Assembly (NCBI GenBank): GCA_020744225.1
Contig: JAGMWG010000007.1
Span: forward strand, 1,178,001 to 1,242,000
DNA: 64,000 nucleotides
DNA from: Paraphoma chrysanthemicola
Taxonomy: Eukaryota; Ascomycota; Dothideomycetes; Pleosporales; Phaeosphaeriaceae
Direction: 5' to 3'
The notes under the pieces were generated by a model. It worked only from the letters and a program-made list of their open reading frames with translations. It was not told where the DNA came from and made no database searches. Position numbers and translations under genes: made by a program. The number at the start of each line of letters is the position of its first letter. Position 1 is the stretch's first letter. Shown here in pieces: positions 54,900 to 64,000 of this stretch.

Positions 54900-56649
54900 G
54901 CTGCACTGGCGCGGGGAGGCTCAGGACGTGCCCGGCTGCATTCGTCTCCCGGTAAGTTCGAGTGACGGGGGTACGGCGTGGTGGTGCGGGCGCGAGTAAC
55001 TTTAGTGGTGACGGCAGACGCAGGGTCGCGGCCACTGCGCAATTGGCGGGCGGGTGAAGGTGGTGAGGTCGAGGTCGACGAGCAGCGCAACTTTCGGTGA
55101 GGCTCGAGAAACTGCAGAGCGTGCTAGGTAAAAAGGAGACGCGTGAGGCAGATGCCCTGAAGGCAGGCCCTCCTTTGGGACTGAAGCGAAATAAGATACG
55201 TAGAAGGTCCAATTACTGCCCTCTTCCCTGCCGCCAAGACAACTTTAAGTCGGGAAAGAGCCACCACGCGTTGTGCACTGGCGCCCTCCTCGTGCATGGG
55301 ATAGCCACTTTTTCGTATCGCGACCCTGGCGCCGCCAGCACAGCGCCGGCAATTGAGCGGCCGCGAGCCAGGATAGACGTCTGTTCGCAGCCTCAATTGG
55401 CTCGGATCCGTGATGCGTTGTCCTCCGTCGCGTCACTCACCGCGAATGACGTGGGCCTTTGTGTCTGACCTTCACCGCGTTCCTTGCGCCCTGCCATCAT
55501 CCGTCCTTCACCCAGTTCTCGCCATGTGTAGCACCGCGCTACTTTTGAGCGTCGCGTGAATCACCATGCTTTTTGTGCTGATCTGCTGTCCCCTGAACGA
55601 AGACCCTGCAGCACGCTTTGCGCTTAGCGGCATCTTCTCCGCGACGCGATATCCCAGCACCGCATGATTCCTCATCTCATCGCATTTCTCTGCGTCACAT
55701 GCAAGATACAACACGTGAACTCAGAGGCAAGTCGGAAGACTTACTCTACAGTGCCGGCTAGCATTAGTATGTTTGTCAAGATCCTGCGACCATGCAGAGA
55801 TTGATGTCGTCCTCTGCACTCTCCTTACTGCTTGGTGTTCAACAAGAATGCTGCAAGGCTGTCTTTGCTTTGTGCTTCTATGCATCAGATGGTTGGACCA
55901 GCATTATTTGTGGTCATCTGTGTCCCTTAATGGCATACTATCGTCTCACTAATATCCCGATCAGGCAGCAAAGTATTTTCTTTTCGTCAGTACTGGTTAT
56001 TTTACTTCAAGCCCAATGCAAAGAGCTGTGTTGCGTCTACACTTGGCCAGGTGCCAGCCTGTTAAAGCTGCCTGACATTCTTCGATGAAACGTAGCTAGG
56101 AGTGGTTCCGAGGTCAGCTCCAACCTTGCAATTTCCACTCGCCATCTTCAGAGTTGTACCACCTGAAGCTCATTGACAAATTGCTATTCGGCTCGTTGGA
56201 GCATCAAATCAGCCTGCGGGGCTATGGGCGCCGCGAAATGGCCCTTTCGGTGCGAATTTCTGCAAGACATCTGAACATGAGACAAACGCGCGACTGACCA
56301 TCAAATCTCAATAGCGAGCTTTCTCATGATAATTAGTGATGGACATGTAACTTCATCGAACACAGATAGCACATCTACGGAATCTGATCGTGTCGCTAAG
56401 ATGGTCATTACATCCATAGATGCGTGAAGAGAAATTGCACGTGCTCACGCGATTCAGGCTAGTGGCTCGGGCAACAGAGAAGGCCCGAGCACAGCGGGCA
56501 CAAACAATCCGCTTCTCCACACCCATACGCACCATCTGAACTGCAACACGCAAAAGCAGTGCCTGCCATCATTGCTGCATGAGTCGAGTCGTGCTCTCTA
56601 CCAGATTCGCCTGCCACACTGTCTTGAAAATTGAATCACATCACGAAGA
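54900..56649. other. MSB1 promoter and gene-free stretch
   Basis: 1.75 kb without a supported gene. The part next to MSB1 is GC-rich. Short frames (for example 55097-55468 + and 55792-56088 +) lack any domain. Confidence 0.45.
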
Positions 56650-57987
56650 ATGCCCGCGACCACGACCTGTCCTATCCTGGAGGTCGACAGAGCACTCTCG
56701 TCTTACGTCCATGCTCGCGAAGAAACGTTGAAGATAAGAAGAGCTCTCTCCAAGTATCTGACTGCGAGCCTTCGTCCCGTGAGTGCCGAAATCCAGAACC
56801 AGCATCTCAATCATGAATGTCCACCAAACATTTCGGCTGTCTCTACGAATCCTCCTGGTCTTAAGGGGTCTCGCCTAGACTTCCTCCATGCATTGCGCGC
56901 TCGCAGTAATGCTCAGACTAGGCAACAAGAGCTACAGGCCTCCATAGAAGACATGCAGCAAACGCACATAGCCGAGCATCCTGCCCAAGCTCAACCCGAT
57001 TACGATAATGGGTCTACTCAGAGCTATGTATCGCTCCTTCGGCAGAGACGTCGCCAAGCAGAGCTACAGGTCATTCAAGACTCTCTAGAGAGACTTCTGA
57101 CCACCCGGCAACCCCTGGGGCCGAAGGATCCGCGGGCACTTGTCGAAGAAACCATAGGCAATCAGCCTGATCTGCCAGCAGAGAGATTGGAGCAGCTCTC
57201 ACAGACCCAGGATGACCAAACATACATCTTCAAGCTGAAGCAAGAGGTATTAGATGCACGGTCGAATGTGGACAGGGCGAACGCTGCTAGGAAAGATGCA
57301 CAAACGAAAGCACCCAGTTCGCCTACTCTACAACAACAGGTTTTCGCGCTGGAGTGTGCTCGAGATGAGATTGTTGAATGGGTGCAAAATGAGTTGGCGA
57401 AGCTAGAGGAAGAATCAGTGTTTCTTGAGGATGCCTCACCCATCAAGCGGCCTACGCACGAGGCTACGCCCACCGACCTATCCTCGGTTGAGGAGAGAAT
57501 TCGGAACGCCTACGACAAGTACACAACCGCCCGAGCCAGTCTTTTACAACATTACGAGATGCTCCAACACTCTCCCGTCAGTCCAGCAAATGACGGTAAC
57601 AATGCATCTGGAACTACGGAAGACTCCACGCAGCACAGCGCACAGCAGCCGAAACCTGTTACAACGCTTTTATCGCACTTCCCTCATCTCACCTATGTTG
57701 CGAATACAGAGCGCTCTCTGCTCCAGCAGTCGGTGTTTCTCCAGAGCCAGATTGACGCCGCGAATCAAGACATTGAAGAAGCGCTGCTTCGTTTATCTGG
57801 CGAAAGCCATCTCCTTCCGGCGGGCTCAAAGGACGTCTCAGCATGGGCAAAGACAGCTAGCGAGGCTGAGGCAGCAACCAGTGCGGCTGTGAAAGAACAC
57901 ATACTCGCGAGTCGGCAGGAGATTAGCAACGTGAGCGCAATTGTCGAGCTTTGCTCGCTACAGAGCAAGGTACTAGCCAAGACATGA
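56650..57987 (+). CDS. Coiled-coil orphan protein
   Basis: Intronless, 445 aa, from the ATG at 56650 (MPATTTCPILEVDRALSSYV). Almost entirely helical and heptad-like: ALRARSNAQTRQQELQASIE, SYVSLLRQRRRQAELQVIQD, TYIFKLKQEVLDARSNVDR, QQQVFALECARDEIVEWVQN and LLQQSVFLQSQIDAANQDIE. It lacks a signal peptide, membrane segment or enzyme motif. This suggests a structural or complex-assembly role, for example in cytoskeleton or kinetochore-type coiled-coil complexes, but no orthologue is recognised. It ends 156 bp upstream of the likely start of the HET gene on the same strand. Confidence 0.8.
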   Translation: MPATTTCPILEVDRALSSYVHAREETLKIRRALSKYLTASLRPVSAEIQNQHLNHECPPNISAVSTNPPGLKGSRLDFLHALRARSNAQTRQQELQASIEDMQQTHIAEHPAQAQPDYDNGSTQSYVSLLRQRRRQAELQVIQDSLERLLTTRQPLGPKDPRALVEETIGNQPDLPAERLEQLSQTQDDQTYIFKLKQEVLDARSNVDRANAARKDAQTKAPSSPTLQQQVFALECARDEIVEWVQNELAKLEEESVFLEDASPIKRPTHEATPTDLSSVEERIRNAYDKYTTARASLLQHYEMLQHSPVSPANDGNNASGTTEDSTQHSAQQPKPVTTLLSHFPHLTYVANTERSLLQQSVFLQSQIDAANQDIEEALLRLSGESHLLPAGSKDVSAWAKTASEAEAATSAAVKEHILASRQEISNVSAIVELCSLQSKVLAKT

Positions 57988-58143
57988 GCTATGGCTTGCG
58001 CCCTGTTTAGCGTGGCGCAGCCAATCGACCTCGTCACGCACGCTTCCACCTTAATTTGCATCGCCCTCACAGGGTCGCCATCTTTCAGTCATTCAAGCTA
58101 CCGAATGTTGAGAAATGTAAAAATTGTACTAGCGACAGGAGAA

Positions 58144-60002
58144 ATGCAGAACGACTTCATCTACCACATGCTTCCGTCGCCCCGTTCCATCAGGCTGATC
58201 AAGTTCCAGCCTGGTCCTCGCCCGAAATGCACCTTACTCACTGTTGAGGTGGAGAAGGCCCCACCGTATGTAGCACTGTCGTATACTTGGGGTTGCACAG
58301 ATCTAGTACGCTGCTTAACTGTCAATGGATGCGAAGTGCGCATAACTGCCAGCTTAGCAGAAGCCATTGATGCTATGTTCATGACCGTACGAGGCTGGAG
58401 GTGCCATTTCTGGGCAGACGGAATCTGCATTGACCAAACAAATTTGGCGGAGCGCAGTAGCCAAGTCCGACTGATGAACACAATATATCGTTCGGCGGAC
58501 AGTGTGGCAATCTGGCTTGGACCTGCAGCCGACGATAGCGACCTGACATTTGACATGATGGACATCTGGACAACCCGCCTCAATGCATTGGAAACTGAGC
58601 ATAATAGTGAAGATATGGCTATTTCGAGCATACCGTCCACCGACTCGATTTTTTTCAGTCCGGAAGCACAAAGGACACTGACTGGCTTACGCATGGTATG
58701 TTGCCGGCCGTGGTGGAGCAGGGCTTGGGTACGACCACCTCATCACAATCTGTATAAGCTGCAGGCACTGATTGACAACTGTCGCTTCAGGTCGTACAAG
58801 AGGGCACTATCTCCCCAGAATCACGGACCTTCTTCTTCTGTGGCACACGGTGCGCAACCTGGGCTGAAGTCAGAACCTCCTTCTCGATTGCTCACCATGT
58901 TACGCGCCATCACACTGCAACAATAGAAGTTACGAATCATCACATTGCAAGAACAAAAGATGACTTCACCAGCAAGATGGCTATCCGTCTGGACGGTATT
59001 CGTAAAGATCGATCCGACGGCATATACATGCGACTGTTGCCACTTCTCCTGCAGATGCGGGGTTTTGAGTGTGGTGACCCGCGTGACAAGATTTATGCCG
59101 CTCTGGGGATGGCAATGGATATCAACGAGAAGGATGTTGTGCCGGACTATACGAAGTCATATCCGGCAGCATGCCGTGATGTCGCTCGCTTCATGATTTC
59201 GCAAGGTCAGGATCTTTCCTTGCACGTGCTAGGAGCAGTGATGAGACCTGCGCCGGGGACAAGCTTTGAACATACATTAGCCGACGATGACCTCGATCAT
59301 ATACCCTCTTGGGTTCCAGACTGGACTTTCCGCGTTTCCATGTTCCCATTCGAGAAGTTCCTGGATCCTTTTTCATCTGCAGGCTCACCACTAGCTTACC
59401 ATGCTAGCGGCTCACATCGATCTATCTGTAAGGTCGAGAGTAACCGGCTTTATACTCAAAGCTCAACAGTTGACCAGATTGTGCAAACATGGGCTGTTTG
59501 TCAATGGAACTTAGCCGAGGCAGGACTCAATCTAGAAACGTGGTGGGTTCCCGAAGAGCCGGATGCCATATACCACACAGGGGAAACAGTAATGGAAGCC
59601 TTCAACCGAACCATAATGGCGGACATTGGTCGCAAAGATGTGAATCGATCCGGGCAGTACTCACGTGGTATGTCTCTCGACTGGGGGTTTGTCAAGCGAA
59701 CTCTTGATACTCTCGCCCCAGAAGAGCGTCAGCTACAGAGTTGGATGCTGATAGATACCAAGGCCGCGACTTTTGGTAGGCGCTTGTTTCGAACACGGCG
59801 TGGTTTGCTAGGCCTAGGACCTGCAGCCGCGGAAATTGGCGATGAAGTTTGCGTATTTTCGGGCGGCCAAGTCCTTTACGTGGTGCGAAAACAAAATAGT
59901 GACGAACACGAATTCATGGGCGAGTGCTACGTTCATGGCATGATGGATGGCGAGGCCTGTGAGGAACCGGGGTTTGATCTCAAAGAGATGGTCTTGGTAT
60001 AG
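58144..60002 (+). CDS. HET-domain protein (heterokaryon incompatibility type)
   Basis: Two exons, 58144-58728 and 58791-60002, give 598 aa; the 62 bp intron has GTACGA and TTCAG. The frame is open upstream to 57991, but the ATG at 58144 (MQNDFIYHMLPSPRSIRLIK) matches the usual start. All three HET blocks are present: PPYVALSYTWG at ~40, FWADGICIDQTNLAERSSQV at ~89-108 followed by YRSADSVAIWLGP, and WWSRAWVVQE across the splice junction. The C-terminal region has the typical CGDPRDKIYAALGMA and GTSFEHTLADDDLDHIPSWV segments and a late GDEVCVFSGGQVLYVVRK. HET domains trigger cell death in non-self recognition in filamentous ascomycetes. This copy appears intact. Confidence 0.92.
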
Positions 60003-60302
60003 ACGTTGTTGCGCATCTGCACCAAACGGACTATCGTTCCTGCTGCAATGTGCTCGGAATGGGCCACAATTCAGCGCAGCTCACGAAACAGGACGAGTCC
60101 GTCATTGCGCATCAGCCAGATCCATCGACCTTCTCCTAAATCTCTTGCACCACGACCCCTGCAAGCCAAGTCTCCCGCGAGATCCAGAAACAGACATCCT
60201 AAGCACCTACAGCAAGACTGGCCGGACTAGATCCCATAACACCTATACTCGTGCTTCCTTTCGGCCGGAAACAGAGTCCACCACTTCCTCATATCTTCAC
60301 CC
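60003..60302. other. Convergent 3' flank between the HET gene and the GPI-type gene
   Basis: 300 bp, no gene. A plus-strand frame at 59947-60462 overlaps both neighbours and is a shadow. Confidence 0.5.
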
Positions 60303-60614
60303 TTATACAAACAGCACACCCGCCGCCCCCGCCAAAACCCCCCCAACACCCATCTTCCTCCCGACCCTTACCTCTCCCGCAGCCGCCGTACTCTGCACCG
60401 CCGGCGCCGACCCACTCGCCAGACTGACACTCACACCGCTTCCCGTCGACAGGCGGCTCTGACTCCCGGGTACGCTTGTTGGGAGCAGGCTTTGCTGGGA
60501 TGTGGCCGCATTGTCGACGGTAAAGGGGGCGCCCCAGGAGGCCGTTTGGGCGGTAGAGGTAGTGGTGAAGGGCAGGAGGGAGAGGAAAGTTGTTGAGAGT
60601 GTTGATCTGCGCAT
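60303..60614 (-). CDS. Small putative GPI-anchored secreted protein
   Basis: 103 aa from an ATG at 60614. The N-terminus MRRSTLSTTFLSLLPFTTTS followed by TAQTA is a plausible signal peptide. The middle is Ser/Thr/Gly/Ala-rich (SGSGVSVSLASGSAPAV-like). The last ~18 residues form a hydrophobic C-terminal tail (GVGGVLAGAAGVLFV) preceded by small residues, the shape of a GPI-attachment signal. Such small Ser/Thr-rich wall proteins are common in fungi. No intron is needed. There is no conserved domain, so confidence is moderate. Confidence 0.6.
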   Translation of the reverse strand: MRRSTLSTTFLSLLPFTTTSTAQTASWGAPFTVDNAATSQQSLLPTSVPGSQSRLSTGSGVSVSLASGSAPAVQSTAAAGEVRVGRKMGVGGVLAGAAGVLFV

Positions 60615-61551
60615 TTTGTATATGGTTGTGGTGGTTGTGGATTTGAATCCGATATTTCTTTGATAGCTGCCAATCGGAAGTATGGTGGTTTTACTAGTGG
60701 TCGTAGTAAACGTCGAAGTCAGAGGTGTGATTTTTCTGCAAGGCGTGTAATCCGAAAAGGTGCGGCCTGGAAGCGAATGTACCGTGTATTACGATTTGTC
60801 GTTGCTCAAATCGCTGAGATTGTAGTTTATTCCAATGGATGTTCAGACTTCGTTATTATTAATCTCGTCACAACAAATAACCTTACGTCGGATTTCAAGC
60901 TCACACAAGTCCCGGGGCCAGACGCCTCATATGTACGTTTCCCATCACAAGCCTCCGGCACCAAGCTCACCTAGCCTTCCCACAGCACCGCAACCCTGAA
61001 CCCACACTTGAGACCGATCAGCACGACTATCCACCGAAACAATACCCAGTCGCGCCATTCGATTGGCTTCAGCGTTCGTCATGTTGCGCACACTCGACGT
61101 TGCCGTTTTGCGCGTTTGTTGCATTTCCCGAAGCGGCCGGCTCTCCACTGCGGGACCCGGAAACCGAAGGGCGAGAGAGAGGGATGCCGAGAACAATGCG
61201 GGGCTCGAACATGGATATGTGTGTGTGAGATGGAAATAGAAATGTGGGACGGGGCTGAGATAGAGGGAAGATAATCGATCAGGATTGTGCGCTGGATTGG
61301 GTTGGGTATATGTTGTGCAGGTGCGGTGGTTGAAGTTGAGATGGGCATTTGGTTAGAGCTGAATTGATTCGCTGGTTGGGGGGTATGTAAAATGTAGAAC
61401 CTATGAACCGCAAACTGCTAAAAACGCCACGAGCATGGAACGCTGCACGCTGCAAGCTGCAATGTAATGACAGCAAGGCTTGTTTTCAGCCTCAGTCTGT
61501 ACACCCTGCCCTTTCCTTTGCTTGCACTTATCCGCTTGCTAGACTCCCCTC
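60615..61551. other. Intergenic region between the GPI-type gene and the dynein gene
   Basis: No firmly supported gene. A minus-strand frame at 60945-61196 encodes 83 aa with a basic, mitochondrial-presequence-like start and the fragment NAEANRMARLGIVSVDSRAD. It is short and has no recognised family, so it is not called. Confidence 0.4.
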
Positions 61552-63791
61552 TTACTTCCCATTAACCTCTCCGTTCCCCTCCAGCCGACTCACCAAGCGC
61601 TTCACACCGCTCCACTCCTCACCTCTGGTCTCAATACCACCAAGATCCTGTCCGACTTCGAACACAGTGACGACGCCATCCATGCCGCCTACGGCTACGC
61701 GTCTGCCTTCATTGCGTTCCCAAGCCAACTTGTTCAGACTGCGATTCATGTATCCTAGTCCGGTCGGCATGCTTGCAAATGCACCGCGCTTGTTATCGCT
61801 GGGCTTGATCGATTGAACAGGGACTTCGACGTCGATGTTGATATCCCAGACCTCGAGACTACCTGCGCCGTCGACGAGTGCAAAGACAGAGGGCTTGACG
61901 GGCGACCAGCGAGCGTCGTAGACAAGATCTTCGCGCGCAATGTCCAGGACGGGCGTGACTTGTTGCGCGGTTCCGGAGTTGAGGGTGGCGTTTGTTGCGC
62001 CTGTTGCCGCCGGCGGACGGACCTTCCAGAGCTTGACGCTCCAGTCGACGCTGGACGAGAGGACAAGGTCGCCAAGATCAAGTTGGCCTTTGGCGGGATG
62101 GAAGTCCAGGCTCATTACTGGGGCAGCGTGACCAGCGTACTTGACACGGCCGTCGACACCTGCTTTTGCACCGGCTCGATCGTATCGATGGCAAGGGTAA
62201 ATGGAGCCTTCTTCAGTACCAGCAAGGAAGTACGTGGGATCTGATTGTGGGAAGGCAATGCACGTTACTGCCATGTCGTCCGTCTTGGCCGGTGGCGGAG
62301 AGGTAAGTTCGAGGAATTCCTGTGGTTGTGAAAGCATGTCTACTGTCCAACCACAGACCACGCCGTCTGTCGAGCATGAGATGATGTTGTTGGCGTTCTG
62401 TGTGCCGACTACATCGATCGAGTAGACTGGATGTGTGTGCCCAGATCCAGTGAGAGGCGTCTTCTGCACTGGCGTTGCACTTGCGCGGGTGTCCCAGATC
62501 AGTACCTGGCCTGAATATGCACCGCCAATGATTAGGTTGGGATGAAATGGCGAAAACTTTGCAGTGATGATGTCGGACTGAGCGTGGAAGATCCACTCAG
62601 GGCGGTCATGCATGTGCATGTTCCACACCTGAATGAGACCATCTGGATCGTGTGGCGCAGAAGGGTTCTTGGTGTAGGAGGCGAGCACGAGTTCTGGAAA
62701 CTGTATAAGCTGTTAGCTCGGTGTCTTCCTTCTGCGCAGTCGTAACTACCTTTGTCGAGAAGTCCAGATCCGAGATCATCCTCTTCTTGCTCCACCGCTC
62801 ATCCCAAAACTGTGCGATCTCTTTTATCCGCCTGCCCTTCTTGCCGCCACTCGAACCGTAGCCCTCATCCTCGTCATCCACATCAACACCGCCCAGCGCG
62901 TAGTCTGCCATGATGTCGTAGTCGAGCTGCTGATCCAACGCCCTCTCGAGCACCTTCGTGCTCCGCTCAACGAAACCGATGAACTCGTCCGAGTTCTCGA
63001 CAGCCGTCAGCTCTTCGTTCGACAGCGTCTTGAACGGAAAATTCTCGTCAGAGCTCGCTGGTAACGTGCCGTCCTGAACAGCTTGTTGTGCGACCTTGAG
63101 CTCTTCTTCAATCTCCTTTCGCAGCTGCGCCCGAATCTCCTCGTCCCTCTCCTTTTGCCGCCGGCTGAGCCGCTTGCTCTTGGGTGATCGGGTGGGGCTG
63201 TCGTCGCGCTCCGAGTCGCTTCCTCCAGCTGCTCGTGACTTCATAGGGCTCCAGTCTATGCTCGCCTGCACGCCCTTGCTGTATGTGATGACCTCCTTCT
63301 CCTTCTTGACCTCGGTGGTGACCTGGCTGTCGAACTCGTAGACCGTGGCAAGCGGTCCTATCGAAAGAGTCTGCATCTCCCTGTCCACCATACCGCCCAC
63401 CGACTGGTAATTCGACGGCCCCTCATTGTCGCTGCTGAGCTGTCCCGCGCTGACTATCGACGTTGGCCGGGTCGGTCGTCCTGCGCCGGCCGGTGAGCCT
63501 GGCTGAGTCGAGCCCGGTCGGCTCTCGCCCAGGATGCTGTTGATGAGGTTGTTTACGTCGGTCCTCTTGTCGAGGTCCTCGCTGCGTCTTGGTGTGGGCG
63601 AGAGGATCTTGTCTTGGTCAGTTCTGTTTGCTGGCTTCATGCGGGAGGCTCACTTCTCCTAGCGGGCTCCCACTCAGCGATTGCCTGTTCGCTGTCTCCT
63701 GCTTCCGCAATTCGCGCTGGCGCTTCAGCTCAGCGAGTTTGGCCTTCTTTGCGAGGATCTCATCGCGCCGTTGCTGTATAGTCGACTCCAT
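61552..63791 (-). CDS. nudI: Cytoplasmic dynein intermediate chain (NUDI/DYNC1I type)
   Basis: Three exons: 63791-63654, 63607-62750 and 62700-61552, total 2145 nt, 714 aa. The N-terminal coiled-coil (residues 1-35, MESTIQQRRDEILAKKAKLA) is the dynactin p150-binding helix. It is followed by a disordered Ser/Pro region containing the light-chain-binding area (EGPSNYQSVGG, DREMQTLSIGPLATVYEF). WD40 repeats start about 335: LDFSTKFPELVLASYTKNPS, DGLIQVWNMHMHDRPEWIFH, GGAYSGQVLIWDTRAS, ISCSTDGVVCGWTVD, SSSVDWSVKLWKV and KLAWERNEGRRVAVGGMDG. It docks to the dynein heavy chain and carries the light chains, supporting nuclear distribution, endosome transport and spindle positioning. Introns of 46 and 49 bp are unambiguous. 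Confidence 0.95.
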
Positions 63792-64000
63792 GATTGGGTG
63801 TAGAGGGGGTGGGTGAATCGGCGAGGGTGTCGCAGTCGTCCTTCCTTATTCCGTAATGTAAATTATGTATCCGCAGCAAAAACACTTCGCCTCATCTGTC
63901 TCAAATGCGCACAAACTACAGTGAAGCTCACACGCGTGTCTCGCTCCCAAAAGTCGCGCCAAGCTGCCAGGAACCGTGACTAGCGCGGCTTTCGCAGGCG
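63792..64000. other. 5' flank of the dynein intermediate chain gene
   Basis: The last ~210 bp of the window is upstream sequence; nothing coding is visible. Confidence 0.5.

Noticed and set aside
60945..61196. 83-codon minus-strand frame with mitochondrial-presequence-like start
   Set aside because: Too short and without a recognised family; kept only as a note in the intergenic entry.

Overview
This window is nuclear DNA of a filamentous ascomycete, most likely a Dothideomycete. Genes are on both strands and carry mostly 46-120 bp introns with GTRNGT donors, CTRAY-type branch points and short 3' ends. The conserved genes (RLM1, SLA1, HAP2/HapB, NOP12, DEP1/Sds3-like, MSB1, dynein intermediate chain, HET and NACHT-ankyrin proteins) are all of ascomycete type. 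There are no bacterial operons, CRISPR arrays, rRNA genes or convincing tRNA genes. Exon junctions were worked out by hand from frame, splice sites and family conservation. Where the summed exon length is a multiple of three and the joined frame stays open, I treat the model as good.

Layout. 0-21.9 kb is mostly housekeeping: a C2H2 regulator (+), a SUR7/PalI-type tetraspan protein (+), a penta-EF-hand protein (-), an RLM1/MEF2 MADS-box factor (-), a doubtful remnant near 9-10 kb, a small Gln/Pro-rich cysteine-tailed protein (-), the endocytic scaffold SLA1 (-), a DAL5/ACS-type MFS permease (-) and HAP2 (-). 21.9-27.2 kb is a long stretch with no credible gene, and its first ~3 kb is GC- and CpG-rich. 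27-33 kb holds two divergent orphan genes for secreted proteins and a broken conserved fungal gene. 33-38 kb returns to core genes: NOP12 (-) and a DEP1/Sds3-type Rpd3L subunit (+), divergent over a 488 bp spacer. 38.7-51 kb is an accessory block: a decayed NACHT-ankyrin NLR, an orphan, a secreted metalloprotease-like protein whose zinc motif looks one residue short, a large orphan secreted protein with an apparent internal duplication, an AT-rich relic, and an F-box gene cut off at its edge. 51.5-63.8 kb carries MSB1 (-), a coiled-coil orphan (+), an intact HET gene (+), a small putative GPI-anchored protein (-) and the cytoplasmic dynein intermediate chain (-).

How the genes relate. SLA1, MSB1, RLM1 and the SUR7-like protein belong to cortical actin, polarity, eisosome and cell-wall-integrity biology. 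HAP2 and the Sds3-like protein are global transcription and chromatin factors. They appear to be ordinary unlinked neighbours, not a pathway cluster. The accessory genes share a theme of secretion (four proteins with signal peptides) and allorecognition/incompatibility (HET, NACHT-ankyrin). I did not find an obviously new multi-gene system. The best leads are the secreted orphan pair at 27-31 kb, the duplicated-domain secreted protein at 47-49 kb, and the decay pattern at 32, 38-42 and 49-50 kb.
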